Source: Colwellia sp. M166 (lineage in GTDB: Bacteria; Pseudomonadota; Gammaproteobacteria; Enterobacterales; Alteromonadaceae). Taken from it: 64,000 nt of DNA. Both the position numbers and the translations under genes were made by a program. This document shows, one piece after another, positions 47,198 through 55,718 of the stretch (position 1 is the stretch's first letter; every line of letters begins with the position of its first letter). The stretch is from assembly GCF_024585285.1 (NCBI RefSeq), contig NZ_CP040755.1, positions 4,154,001 to 4,218,000 of the forward strand, given 5' to 3'. The notes beneath the pieces were generated by a model, which saw only the letters and a program-made list of their open reading frames with translations, was not told the origin of the DNA and did no database searches.

Positions 47198-48304
47198 ATG
47201 TTATCAAATTTCTTATCTAAAAAACTATTTTCTAAAAATGAAGTGAGTGTTGAAAACCAACAGACTATCCAAGGTTTTCTTGATACTTATCGTTCTGATA
47301 TTTTTCCCCAAGGCTTGTTGGTAGTTGCCGAAGCTATGACGATGGAAATGGCGAAAAAAAACCTTATTATTAAGCTATCGTTACCTTTTCCTTGCGATGG
47401 CGAGTTGCATGATATTGCTGAACAATTAACTGAGTTAGTGCAACAACCGGTCAGCCTTGATGCTGAATATCATATTACAGCCGTTAGGCAACATCAGATA
47501 CCGGGTATAAAAAATATTATCGCGGTATCGTCAGGTAAGGGCGGTGTCGGGAAATCAACAACTGCCGTTAACTTAGCCTATGGTCTTATTGCGGAGGGCT
47601 GTCATGTTGGGATTTTAGATGCTGATATCTATGGTCCGTCAATCCCCACTATGTTGGGATTGAAAGGCGCAAAGCCAACATCTAATGACGGCAAATTGAT
47701 CACACCACTTGAAGTTAACCACCTAAGTGCGATGTCAATTGGCTTTTTAGTTGATGATGCTAATGCCACCGTATGGCGTGGTCCTATGGCGAGTCGTGCA
47801 TTTTCACAATTACTGAACGAAACCGATTGGCCTGAACTCGACTATCTGATAGTCGATATGCCACCAGGTACTGGAGATATTCAACTCACTTTAGCTCAGC
47901 AGGTACCTGTTGCCGGTGCGTTGGTGATCACCACACCGCAAGATATTGCTTTAGCCGATGCCATCAAGGGCATGGCGATGTTTGAACAAGTAAAACTACC
48001 GGTACTGGGTATTATTGAAAACATGAGCTATCACCAGTGTGAAAATTGTGGTCATCATTCACACTTATTTGGAGATGGTGGCGGTAAGCGTATTGCCCAT
48101 GAAGCTAATACCCAGTTACTTGGCCAATTACCACTCGATATCCGTATACGAGAAGATGCGGATACCGGTCGTTGTATAATAAATGAAAATAGCACTGGAG
48201 AAATAGCCCAGCTGTATCGTAATATAGCGCGCAAAGTCGCTGCGCAATTGTATTATCAATTAGATATGCGTAGCCCAACCACAGCAAATATTGTGGTTGA
48301 GTGA
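47198..48304 (+). CDS. apbC: Iron-sulfur cluster carrier protein ApbC (Mrp)
   Basis: 368 residues. Deviant Walker A GKGGVGKST (113-121), a MIP18-like N-terminal domain (about 25-100), Walker B-like LIVDMPPGTGDIQLTL, and the CxxC pair in ENMSYHQCENCGHH that binds the bridging 4Fe-4S cluster. Carries and delivers Fe-S clusters. Divergent from metG with about 120 bases between. Confidence 0.95.
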   Translation: MLSNFLSKKLFSKNEVSVENQQTIQGFLDTYRSDIFPQGLLVVAEAMTMEMAKKNLIIKLSLPFPCDGELHDIAEQLTELVQQPVSLDAEYHITAVRQHQIPGIKNIIAVSSGKGGVGKSTTAVNLAYGLIAEGCHVGILDADIYGPSIPTMLGLKGAKPTSNDGKLITPLEVNHLSAMSIGFLVDDANATVWRGPMASRAFSQLLNETDWPELDYLIVDMPPGTGDIQLTLAQQVPVAGALVITTPQDIALADAIKGMAMFEQVKLPVLGIIENMSYHQCENCGHHSHLFGDGGGKRIAHEANTQLLGQLPLDIRIREDADTGRCIINENSTGEIAQLYRNIARKVAAQLYYQLDMRSPTTANIVVE

Positions 48305-48324
48305 TAAGACCTCAAATAATTTAC

Positions 48325-48355
48325 CGATGAACGGCAACGACTAGGCTGTTCATCG
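48325..48355. terminator. Hairpin between apbC and dcd
   Basis: CGATGAAC / GTTCATCG with a 15-base loop and no T run; weak evidence for termination. Confidence 0.3.
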
Positions 48356-48421
48356 AGATAATGTTAAACGGAGCATCAAAGTATTCGTTTGATATAACAA
48401 CTAAGCCTAAGAAGAATAATC

Positions 48422-49015
48422 ATGAGATTGTGTGACAAAGATATAGAAGAAAGCATTCGCCAAGGGCAGATTGAAATCTCGCCAACACCTGATAGCAGCA
48501 TGATTTCAGGGGTCAGTGTTGATATCCGTCTAGGTAATGAATTTAGAGTATTTCAAGATCATACCGCGCCTTACATTGATTTAAGTGGCCCGAAAGAAGA
48601 AATGCAAAAAGCCATGAACTCTGTAATGAGTGATGAAATTTATATTCCTGATGGCGAAGCGTTTTTTCTTCACCCTGGTGAATTAGCTTTAGCTGTAACC
48701 TATGAGTCTGTAACCTTGCCAGATAATATTGTCGGTTGGTTAGATGGTCGCTCATCATTGGCCCGTTTAGGACTAATGGTGCACGTTACTGCCCATAGAA
48801 TTGATCCAGGCTGGTCAGGACAAATTGTTTTAGAGTTTTATAATAGCGGTAAATTACCATTAGCATTAAGACCTAAAATGACGATTGCGGCGCTTAACTT
48901 TGAAACTATGTCATCAAGTGCGGTAAGACCATACAACAAGCGTGATAATGCTAAGTATAAAGGTCAGATGGGGGCGGTTGCTAGCCGTATCAGTCAAGAT
49001 GAAGATCATAAATAA
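48422..49015 (+). CDS. dcd: dCTP deaminase
   Basis: 197 residues. Starts [21 protein letters not shown]; the trimer active-site stretches are seen: [72 protein letters not shown], with the catalytic Glu in VLEFYN. Converts dCTP to dUTP for thymidylate synthesis. It follows apbC on the same strand (117 bases) and has a strong terminator after it. Confidence 0.96.
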   Translation: MRLCDKDIEESIRQGQIEISPTPDSSMISGVSVDIRLGNEFRVFQDHTAPYIDLSGPKEEMQKAMNSVMSDEIYIPDGEAFFLHPGELALAVTYESVTLPDNIVGWLDGRSSLARLGLMVHVTAHRIDPGWSGQIVLEFYNSGKLPLALRPKMTIAALNFETMSSSAVRPYNKRDNAKYKGQMGAVASRISQDEDHK

Positions 49016-49047
49016 TTTTTAAGCAATAACTTAGTGATCGTCAATGA

Positions 49048-49086
49048 CCACAAAGCCAACAATAATCATGTTGGCTTTGTGGTTTA
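49048..49086 (+). terminator. Terminator after dcd
   Basis: CCACAAAGCCAACA and its complement, 14 bp perfect, loop of 7, followed by TTTAT. Lies between convergent dcd and the YvcK-like gene. Confidence 0.8.
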
Positions 49087-49157
49087 TAAATTGTGTTTTT
49101 AACGTGTATGCAAGTTCGAACTTCGCTTACCGCTTGTTCAACCCAATCTAAGTTAAC

Positions 49158-50087
49158 TTAGTTAGAGTTAACCACCGTTGGAAGCGTGTCATCGAGGCTA
49201 TTATTGGCTTTTGAAATACAGATATTTAAGGCAGAAATTAATTTATCACGACTGTGATAATGACTGACGGTATCACTGCTTAACTCATGATGACAAACAC
49301 TGATACGCTTTGAGGTGACATTGCTATCGTGGCATATCGCACTATCAATCGGCAAGCAACCGATGTTTTCTTCAATCCAAGCAAGTTTTTGATCTAATGA
49401 CAGATCAGCAGCAGGGCTATTTTCAGCCGTAATATTATCAATAAAGACTCTATGCGCACTTGTTTGCTCTAAGGCTTTACTAATGTCACGTATCAGCAAA
49501 GGAGGAATCACACTGGTTAAAAAGCTACCCGGACCTAAAATAACTAAATCAGCATTTAAAATGGCATCGATACTGCTAGGTAATGCTTTAACTAATGGCG
49601 CTAGCATTAAGCTTTTTGGCATCATCGACATTTTATCAACTGATAACTCACCGACTCGACAACGTCCTTCTGGATAAAAAGCCATCAGATCAGTAGGTGT
49701 TTCAGACATTGGCAGTACCGGTGTTTTCACTCTTAATAAGCGTCTAACCAATTTTATAGAATCAAGCGGGCGGGAGTGTATTTCACCTAAGCCATATAAA
49801 ATTAAGTTACCAAGATTATGACCACCAAGCTCATCATTACCATCGAAACGAAAATCGAATAATTGGCTGCCAACCGACTTTTCATCAACCAATTGAGTTA
49901 AACAATTACGTAAGTCACCCCAAGCGATAGAGCTACTACGCTTTCTTAAACGACCAGTTGAGCCACCGTTATCTGTAGTAGTGACAATGCCGGTAAGCTG
50001 GTTTCCTAAAAAGGAGAGAGTAGAAAGTACACGTCCTAGACCGTGCCCACCACCAATGGCAACAACATTGAGCTTTTTTAGCTGCAT
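49158..50087 (-). CDS. YvcK/CofD-like protein (gluconeogenesis factor family, UPF0052)
   Basis: 309 residues. The N-terminus VVAIGGGHGLGRVLSTLSFLGNQLTGIVTTTDNGGSTGRLR is the signature of the YvcK (E. coli YbhK) group; WGDLRNCLTQL and ADLVILGPGSFLTSVIPPLL follow as expected. YvcK binds UDP-sugars and in Firmicutes is needed for cell shape on gluconeogenic carbon; its role in gammaproteobacteria is not settled. Convergent with dcd and divergent from the tRNA operon. Confidence 0.9.
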   Translation of the reverse strand: MQLKKLNVVAIGGGHGLGRVLSTLSFLGNQLTGIVTTTDNGGSTGRLRKRSSSIAWGDLRNCLTQLVDEKSVGSQLFDFRFDGNDELGGHNLGNLILYGLGEIHSRPLDSIKLVRRLLRVKTPVLPMSETPTDLMAFYPEGRCRVGELSVDKMSMMPKSLMLAPLVKALPSSIDAILNADLVILGPGSFLTSVIPPLLIRDISKALEQTSAHRVFIDNITAENSPAADLSLDQKLAWIEENIGCLPIDSAICHDSNVTSKRISVCHHELSSDTVSHYHSRDKLISALNICISKANNSLDDTLPTVVNSN

Positions 50088-50368
50088 ATAATAATTATTT
50101 TTTTCAATTGAATTTTAACCATAACGCTAATTATACGATAAATAAAGCCGTAGGGGAGAGTTTTAAATTGAATAGCTTAGATAAAGTAGCGATTCAATGA
50201 TGTTTGCTAAATTAAGTTCTGTGGTATTGGCATTAGATTTATATTTGCTCAATATCAACTTTTTTTATGATCTAAACAGTTGATAAGTCAAAATTTAGCC
50301 AACTTGTTCTATAAGTAATCAGTTAAGTGAGATCTTTTAAAAAAATAGCCAATTATCAAAAATAAGGG
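50088..50368. other. Divergent gap between the YvcK-like gene and the tRNA operon
   Basis: About 280 AT-rich bases with no coding potential; must contain the reverse-strand promoter of the YvcK-like gene. Confidence 0.4.
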
Positions 50369-50397
50369 TTGACAGGTTCTTGGTCGCTGCTTAGAAT
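50369..50397 (+). promoter_or_regulatory. Promoter of the tRNA operon with GC-rich discriminator
   Basis: TTGACA (50369-50374), 17-base spacer, TAGAAT (50392-50397), followed by GCGCCTCGC. A GC-rich discriminator after the -10 box is typical of stringently controlled stable-RNA promoters. Confidence 0.85.
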
Positions 50398-50481
50398 GCG
50401 CCTCGCTTTCAACGAGTAACTAGATTACTTTTTAGAAAGAGGATTAAGATAAGTATTAGGCCATTTATTTTATTTCTATGT

Positions 50482-50557
50482 GGGGCTATAGCTCAGCTGG
50501 GAGAGCGCTTCGCTGGCAGCGAAGAGGTCTGCGGTTCGATCCCGCATAGCTCCACCA
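50482..50557 (+). tRNA. tRNA-Ala (anticodon GGC)
   Basis: 76 bases including an encoded CCA. Acceptor GGGGCTA / TAGCTCC, D arm GCTC..GAGC, anticodon loop CTGGCAG, T arm TGCGG-TTCGATC-CCGCA. First gene of the tRNA operon. Confidence 0.97.
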
Positions 50558-50677
50558 ATATTTATTTAATAGTGTTAACATTATTAAAAGATAGATAAAA
50601 AGATAATTGTAATTGGATAACTCTTGAGTTATCGAATTATAAAAATAAAGTTAGATACTTTGTTTTATCGTTTTAGT

Positions 50678-50753
50678 GTCCCTATCGTCTAGAGGCCTAG
50701 GACACCGCCCTTTCACGGCGGTAACAGGGGTTCGAATCCCCTTAGGGATGCCA
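50678..50753 (+). tRNA. tRNA-Glu (anticodon TTC), copy 1
   Basis: 76 bases with encoded CCA. Acceptor GTCCCTA / TAGGGAT, anticodon stem CCGCC / GGCGG around CTTTCAC, T arm AGGGG-TTCGAAT-CCCCT. Identical to the three copies downstream. Confidence 0.97.
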
Positions 50754-50895
50754 CTTCTTCGGAAGACTTCTACGGAAGTAAAAAAAATGAGTTCGTGTTT
50801 TTGACACAAACAAGAAATATATATCTAAACCATAAGTTCACTAGGCTAGAGCTTTATACGGTTTTATTATACTAAGTGTTTCGAGTTTATAATGT

Positions 50896-50971
50896 GTCCC
50901 TATCGTCTAGAGGCCTAGGACACCGCCCTTTCACGGCGGTAACAGGGGTTCGAATCCCCTTAGGGATGCCA
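50896..50971 (+). tRNA. tRNA-Glu (anticodon TTC), copy 2
   Basis: Identical to copy 1 over 76 bases. The spacer before it shares a block (AAGTTCACTAGGCTAGAGCT) with the spacer before copy 3. Confidence 0.97.
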
Positions 50972-51106
50972 CTCATTTTTAGTTAGACAAGTTAATGGTA
51001 AGTGTTTTTGACGCATACTATGAAATATATGAAATTATCATAAGTTCACTAGGCTAGAGCTTTTTACGATAAATTTATAATTAAGTATTTCATTTGGTAT
51101 TAATGT

Positions 51107-51182
51107 GTCCCTATCGTCTAGAGGCCTAGGACACCGCCCTTTCACGGCGGTAACAGGGGTTCGAATCCCCTTAGGGATGCCA
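51107..51182 (+). tRNA. tRNA-Glu (anticodon TTC), copy 3
   Basis: Identical to copy 1 over 76 bases; its upstream spacer is a diverged duplicate of the spacer before copy 2. Confidence 0.97.
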
Positions 51183-51274
51183 CCATTAACTTAGATTGAT
51201 AAATGTTTTTAATGTTTAACAATCAGATACAAAACATGAGATAGTTAATTTAACTATTATCATTTTGTTTTAGT

Positions 51275-51350
51275 GTCCCTATCGTCTAGAGGCCTAGGAC
51301 ACCGCCCTTTCACGGCGGTAACAGGGGTTCGAATCCCCTTAGGGATGCCA
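51275..51350 (+). tRNA. tRNA-Glu (anticodon TTC), copy 4
   Basis: Identical to copy 1 over 76 bases; last gene of the operon, followed by a terminator at 51399. Confidence 0.97.
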
Positions 51351-51398
51351 CTAATTATTTTACTTTTAGTCAAATAAGCAGTGCTTAAAAGTGAAATA

Positions 51399-51426
51399 AA
51401 AAAACCGACTTATGTCGGTTTTTTTA
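51399..51426 (+). terminator. Rho-independent terminator of the tRNA operon
   Basis: AAAACCGAC / GTCGGTTTT with a TTAT loop and seven T. Same core (ACCGA/TCGGT) as the hairpins at 51619 and 53105. Confidence 0.9.
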
Positions 51427-51599
51427 TGCCTAAATTTTATCAAAATAATAATGTATTAGACCCTATATTTTATCCGTTTGGTATAAGACGCTTCCTCCCC
51501 CAAAGTGGGGGGCATTTAGGCGCTGAAGATATTTTACCAGAACAACGCCAAGATGAAGTGGAACAAGTAATCACAATATTTAAAAGCAATTTAAAATAA
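51426..51599 (+). CDS. Small reading frame of 57 residues between two terminators, perhaps a gene remnant
   Basis: From ATG 51426, inside the tail of the tRNA terminator, 57 codons are open; the second half (GGHLGAEDILPEQRQDEVEQ, then VITIFKSNLK) looks like real protein, and the stop is followed 20 bases later by a terminator. There is no ribosome site, and a C6/G6 hairpin (CCTCCCCC-AAAG-TGGGGGG) lies inside. Possibly the 3' end of a lost gene. Not recognised. Confidence 0.3.
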   Translation: MPKFYQNNNVLDPIFYPFGIRRFLPQSGGHLGAEDILPEQRQDEVEQVITIFKSNLK

Positions 51600-51618
51600 A
51601 AATTTTAGGTATCTCAAT

Positions 51619-51646
51619 TAAAAACCGATTGATGGTCGGTTTTTTG
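51619..51646 (+). terminator. Terminator or leader attenuator before the BlaI-type gene
   Basis: AAAAACCGA / TCGGTTTTTT with a TTGATGG loop. Only 41 bases separate it from the start codon of the regulator gene, too little for a full promoter with leader, so a promoter further upstream would read through this hairpin. Confidence 0.75.
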
Positions 51647-51687
51647 TGTGGCATTATCAGCACACTTAAAAATGGTGATTGAAATTT

Positions 51688-52077
51688 ATGTTACTCGGTG
51701 AATTAGAAAAACAAGTTTTAGAATATTTATGGAAACACCAGCCTGCTGATGCTAAGCAGGTGCATAGTCATTTTGAAAAAAACAGAGGTGGCTCTTTAAA
51801 TACTATACAAAGCACTTTAGATCGTTTATTTAAAAAGGATCTACTCAGCAGAGTTAAGAATGGGCATGCCTTTCAGTATTTTCCTAAAGTTAAACGTCAT
51901 GAACTAATAGGCCAGTTAATTAAAGACGTAACGAATGATTTTATTGTTGAAGATGAAAATAGTGTTATTGCCGCTTTTTCTTCAATTTCATCTGATTTAG
52001 ATGAGCAGCAATTGAATAAGTTAGAATTAATGATTGAACAACAACGTCAAAAATTACAGAAGAATTCTGAAAAATGA
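51688..52077 (+). CDS. BlaI/MecI/CopY-family repressor
   Basis: 129 residues from ATG 51688 (MLLGELEKQVLEYLW), with GGTGA upstream; a TTG three codons earlier is less likely. Winged helix at 1-70 (AKQVHSHFEKNRGGSLNTIQSTLDRLFKKDLLSRVKNGHAFQYFPKV) and a C-terminal dimerisation helix region. Family members repress either beta-lactamase genes (BlaI/MecI, cut by BlaR1) or copper genes (CopY). Overlaps the next gene, an M56 protease, by ATGA. Given the downstream metal efflux genes it is the probable repressor of that operon. Confidence 0.9.
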   Translation: MLLGELEKQVLEYLWKHQPADAKQVHSHFEKNRGGSLNTIQSTLDRLFKKDLLSRVKNGHAFQYFPKVKRHELIGQLIKDVTNDFIVEDENSVIAAFSSISSDLDEQQLNKLELMIEQQRQKLQKNSEK

Positions 52078-53042
52078 TTTATGACCAATGGGCATTAACA
52101 TATAACTTATCGACTATAGGAATACTAGCCTTTGTAGTCGCGAGCATATTTTCCTCCACTGTATTTTGGTCCATAAAAGGAAAATTAGCGGATTATGCAG
52201 TATCTACACGTAAATCATTGTTGTGGCTGTTTGTACTTACCCCTTGGTTTATTGCTTTTAGTGCGGCACTGATTCTTAGCCCATTATTTCAGGATGTTTC
52301 GGCACTTTCTTGGCTAACTGATTTAGCTCATTGGCACCACCCTGATATTTTTTATTTCCTTAGTTGGCATAGCTTTAGTTTGCTTGTTTTCGTTGCTTTT
52401 AGTTTATATGTCTTTACAAAAAAAATGGTTGTTCTTTATCATAATCACCACCAAATCAGCGTGTTACGTGCATTTGGGATAAGAAAGAGCAAACAAGTAA
52501 CTATCATTGAATCACCAATACCAACAGCATTCACTGGTGGGTTACTTAATCCATCATGCTTTATTTCTACGGGCCTTATTGAAAAAACAAGCGCTGCTGA
52601 ATTAGAAATAATTATTCAGCATGAAATTGCTCACGTACGTAATTATGATCCATTGAAGAAATGGTTGTTTTCATTTTTATCTGCTTATTTTACGAATAAT
52701 GTCAAGAGTTTATTAATATCCATGATGTCACTATCTATGGAGCAAGATGCCGATTCTTTCTTTGTTAAAAACCAACAGCAGTCACAGAATGTTGCTACCA
52801 CCCTAATAAAGTTTACTAAGTTGGCTGCAAATTATTCCATTCATCCACAATATAAAAGTGAATTATTTGTTCATTTTTGCCGTCATTCTATTGAACAGCG
52901 AGTGCTACATTTACTCAATGATAAAAAGTTTAAACCATTTCCTAAAGGAGGTGTTTCGATCGTCATACTGCTCTTAGTTCTAGTTTCAACAACGTCTGTA
53001 GATAGCCTGCATCACGCTATTGAAACTTTGTTCACTCATTAA
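52074..53042 (+). CDS. M56-family membrane metallopeptidase (BlaR1-like, without penicillin-binding domain)
   Basis: 322 residues. Four or five membrane helices, with the zinc protease motif HEIAH at 183-187 in IIQHEIAHVRNYDPLKKW, and SMEQDADSFF near 220 as probable third ligand. BlaR1/MecR1 carry a further 250-residue penicillin-binding sensor; here the protein ends soon after the last helix, so it lacks any beta-lactam sensor. It should sense something else, plausibly metal, and cut or release the BlaI-type repressor. Translationally coupled to it (ATGA). Confidence 0.88.
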   Translation: MIYDQWALTYNLSTIGILAFVVASIFSSTVFWSIKGKLADYAVSTRKSLLWLFVLTPWFIAFSAALILSPLFQDVSALSWLTDLAHWHHPDIFYFLSWHSFSLLVFVAFSLYVFTKKMVVLYHNHHQISVLRAFGIRKSKQVTIIESPIPTAFTGGLLNPSCFISTGLIEKTSAAELEIIIQHEIAHVRNYDPLKKWLFSFLSAYFTNNVKSLLISMMSLSMEQDADSFFVKNQQQSQNVATTLIKFTKLAANYSIHPQYKSELFVHFCRHSIEQRVLHLLNDKKFKPFPKGGVSIVILLLVLVSTTSVDSLHHAIETLFTH

Positions 53043-53078
53043 AACACTAAATTAAAATTTTACTCTAAGGTACCAATA

Positions 53079-54461
53079 ATGAAGCTTTATTTTAATACAC
53101 GCATCTACAAAAAACCGACCGGCAATCGGTTTTTTGTAGTAACTAGTCAAAGTCTATTGTTAGTGCTGGTGTCCTTTATATCAACGATGACATTTGCCCA
53201 AGATGCTACTTTAAGTGCTGTTGATTTGAGAAAGGCTATTACGCAAACATTAAACCTGCATCCTGAACTCAAATCTTTTGCTATTCAAACGCAAATGTAT
53301 TCTGGCTATGCTCAACAGGCAGGAATTAAATCAAGACCACAAGTAGGTTTTTCTATTGAAGATGCATTAGGTACGGGAGAGCATAGCGGTTTTAAAAGTA
53401 CGCAATCAACACTTTCTATATCTTGGTTATTAGATGGAGAGTTGGTGCAGCAAAAAGTACAAACAGCTAAAAATTATGGCTCTACTGTCGCTATAGAACA
53501 AGAGGTGAAAGCTTTAGATTTAGCAGCACAAACAGCTCGGTATTTTATTCAGGTATTGGTGAATAAAGAAAGGTTGACCTTAGCAAAATTTAGCTTATCG
53601 CAAGCAAATAAATCATTAGCTGCTATCGACAAGCGAGTTAAAGCAGGTAAATCGTCGATAGTCGATAAGCTTAAAGCTAGTGCTGAGGTAGCTAAACGTG
53701 AGTTAGTGGTTGAAGATTTAACACACGAAGTCGATGCCAGTAAATACCAACTATTTGCGCAGTGGATGCAAAAAAACAGCAGTAATGCCAATGATCAACA
53801 ACATAAAAGTATTGACGTATTTGGTTCGTTGTTGTCTTTACCATTAAGTAATAGTACTGATTTTAATGCTCTATTTAATAAACTTAAACAAGTACCTTCT
53901 GTCAGTCTTTTTGCCACTAAGCAGCGCATTGCTCAATCGGAAATAGAGCTTGCCCGAATTGAAACCAAACCATTATGGCAATTTTCAGCAGGTTTACGTA
54001 GATATGAAACAACCGATGATTTTGGTTTGGTAGCTGGGATATCTATCCCCTTTGGTGAAACAAATCAGAATCAAGGGAAAATAAAAGCGTTAACCGCTTC
54101 ACAAAATAAATTAGAAACTGAGTCCGTTGCTTTAGTTCACAAGCTTAATAGTCAGTTATATATACTTATTGAGCAGTTGAAGCACAGTCACCATGTCATT
54201 TACGCAGTTACCAACAATATCATTCCTATTTTAGAGCAAGCATTTAACGAAGCAGAAAAAGCTTACAACATTGGGATGTATAGTTACACCGACTGGATGA
54301 ACACTCAGCAAGCATTGCTTAATGCACAGTCTGACTTGATAACGGCTTATCAAAATGCTCAGTTAAATAACATCGAAATTGAGCGCTTAACTGGCTCCTC
54401 TATTATCGCTATAAATCAAGCCGCTAGTGCTTCCTTAAACAATAAAAGTAACGAGAAATAA
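53079..54461 (+). CDS. TolC/CzcC-family outer-membrane efflux protein
   Basis: 460 residues with AAGGT ribosome site. The N-terminus is long: MKLYFNTRIYKKPTGNRFFVV then the hydrophobic LLLVLVSFISTMTFAQ (cut near FAQ-D), so the signal has a long basic n-region. Two OEP repeats (LRKAITQTLNLHPELKSFAIQTQ... and a second from about 235) and YNIGMYSYTDWMNTQQALLNAQSDLI at the end are standard for CzcC-type channels. It forms the outer duct of the RND pump encoded downstream. The n-region is encoded by a terminator-like inverted repeat at 53105-53139. Confidence 0.88.
   Translation: MKLYFNTRIYKKPTGNRFFVVTSQSLLLVLVSFISTMTFAQDATLSAVDLRKAITQTLNLHPELKSFAIQTQMYSGYAQQAGIKSRPQVGFSIEDALGTGEHSGFKSTQSTLSISWLLDGELVQQKVQTAKNYGSTVAIEQEVKALDLAAQTARYFIQVLVNKERLTLAKFSLSQANKSLAAIDKRVKAGKSSIVDKLKASAEVAKRELVVEDLTHEVDASKYQLFAQWMQKNSSNANDQQHKSIDVFGSLLSLPLSNSTDFNALFNKLKQVPSVSLFATKQRIAQSEIELARIETKPLWQFSAGLRRYETTDDFGLVAGISIPFGETNQNQGKIKALTASQNKLETESVALVHKLNSQLYILIEQLKHSHHVIYAVTNNIIPILEQAFNEAEKAYNIGMYSYTDWMNTQQALLNAQSDLITAYQNAQLNNIEIERLTGSSIIAINQAASASLNNKSNEK
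53105..53139 (+). terminator. Perfect 14-bp inverted repeat, terminator-like, inside the start of the CzcC-type gene
   Basis: CTACAAAAAACCGA and its exact complement around a 7-base loop, ending in a T6 tract within the right arm. It encodes residues about 10-20 of the outer-membrane protein. It shares the ACCGA/TCGGT core with the two terminators upstream. If functional it would end most transcripts reading in from the regulator genes. Confidence 0.6.
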
Positions 54462-54463
54462 TC

Positions 54464-55699
54464 ATGAGAACAATATTTCAAATAATCACCTTAATGAGCA
54501 CACTCTGTTTCGTAGGTTTAAGTACAAGCTTCCCAAGCTATGCAGTATCAGAGCCAAAAGTTACAGAGGCAGAGCCTGAAAAAGGGCCAAATAGAGGCCG
54601 GATGTTACGTGATGGTAATTTTGCTATTGAATTATCTATTTTCGAAACGGGCGTACCGCCAGAGTTTCGCGTTTGGGCAACTGACGGTGGTAAAGCTGTT
54701 GATCCTTCAAAGGTAGATCTTAATGTAAAGCTTACTCGATTAGGTGATGGTATTGATGATATTAACTTTTATCAAGAAGGCGAATATCTTCGTGGTGACA
54801 TGGTCATCTATGAACCTCATTCTTTTATGGTTTCTCTGTCAGCCAAATACCAAGGTAAAACATTTAACTGGCAATATGACAATTTTGAAGGCCGTACAAA
54901 AATTACTGATGACGTAGCTAAGGCCATGGAAATTGCTACTGATTTTGTTGGTTCGTCAACATTTCATGAAACTGTTGAAGTCTATGGCAAGTTAACTCTA
55001 CCCGCTGATGCGACAAGCAATGTATATGCTCGCTTTGATGGCCTAGTTGAAAAAGTATATGTAAAACTGGGTGATCCTATCAAAAAAGGTCAGTTACTTC
55101 TAACCATAGAAAGCAATGAAAGCCTTCAGTCATATAAAATACATGCGGCTAATAGTGGCATAGTGACTAACGTTAACGTGACCTCAGGAGAACAATCTAA
55201 AGGCCGCTCGTTATTGCAAATTACCAATGATAAAACATTAATTGCTGAGCTAGCTGTTTTCCCTAAGGACTTGTCTACAGTAAGTATTGGCGCAAAAACC
55301 ACATTAACTATAAATGGGGTTGAAGAAAAACAAGTCAGCAAAATTGATAGTCGCATTCTTAAAGTCAGAAAAGATCAGGCTAAGCTGTTTCGTGTAGTCG
55401 TTAATAATCATGATTCTTTATTTTCAGAAGGCTCATTTGTCAGTGCAGCAATTGAAATTAGTTCGTACGATGTCGCTATGGCAGTTAAGCGCAGTGGGTT
55501 ACAAAGCTTCCGTGATTTTACGGTTGTTTATGCCAAAGTTGGTGATGAATATGAAGTGAGAATGCTTGAGTTAGGTCGAGCGGTGGGTGAAGAAATTGAA
55601 GTATTAAGTGGTATTTCTTTAGGCACAGAATACGTATCAGAAAATAGTTACATCCTCAAAGCCGATATTGAAAAATCTGGCGCTTCACACGATCATTAA
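54464..55699 (+). CDS. RND efflux periplasmic adaptor (CzcB/CusB-like)
   Basis: 411 residues. Signal peptide (cut near YAV-S, about residue 28), an N-terminal extra domain (GPNRGRMLRDGNFAIELSIFETGVPPEFRVWA) characteristic of heavy-metal adaptor proteins, then barrel-sandwich hybrid (VYARFDGLVEKVYVKLGDPIKKGQLLLTIES, GIVTNVNVTSGEQ) and beta-barrel domains. The usual helical hairpin is almost absent, as in some metal adaptors. C-terminal SHDH may bind metal. Starts two bases after the outer-membrane gene; next is the pump gene. Confidence 0.9.
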   Translation: MRTIFQIITLMSTLCFVGLSTSFPSYAVSEPKVTEAEPEKGPNRGRMLRDGNFAIELSIFETGVPPEFRVWATDGGKAVDPSKVDLNVKLTRLGDGIDDINFYQEGEYLRGDMVIYEPHSFMVSLSAKYQGKTFNWQYDNFEGRTKITDDVAKAMEIATDFVGSSTFHETVEVYGKLTLPADATSNVYARFDGLVEKVYVKLGDPIKKGQLLLTIESNESLQSYKIHAANSGIVTNVNVTSGEQSKGRSLLQITNDKTLIAELAVFPKDLSTVSIGAKTTLTINGVEEKQVSKIDSRILKVRKDQAKLFRVVVNNHDSLFSEGSFVSAAIEISSYDVAMAVKRSGLQSFRDFTVVYAKVGDEYEVRMLELGRAVGEEIEVLSGISLGTEYVSENSYILKADIEKSGASHDH

Positions 55700-55718
55700 G
55701 GGTTACTAAGGTTTAATT

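Noticed and set aside
50678..51350. CRISPR-like array
   Set aside because: The regularly repeated units are tRNA-Glu genes of 76 bases with variable long spacers. No CRISPR repeat or cas gene was seen anywhere in the window.
51688..53042. Beta-lactam resistance regulator pair
   Set aside because: The M56 protein ends without a penicillin-binding domain and no beta-lactamase gene is nearby.
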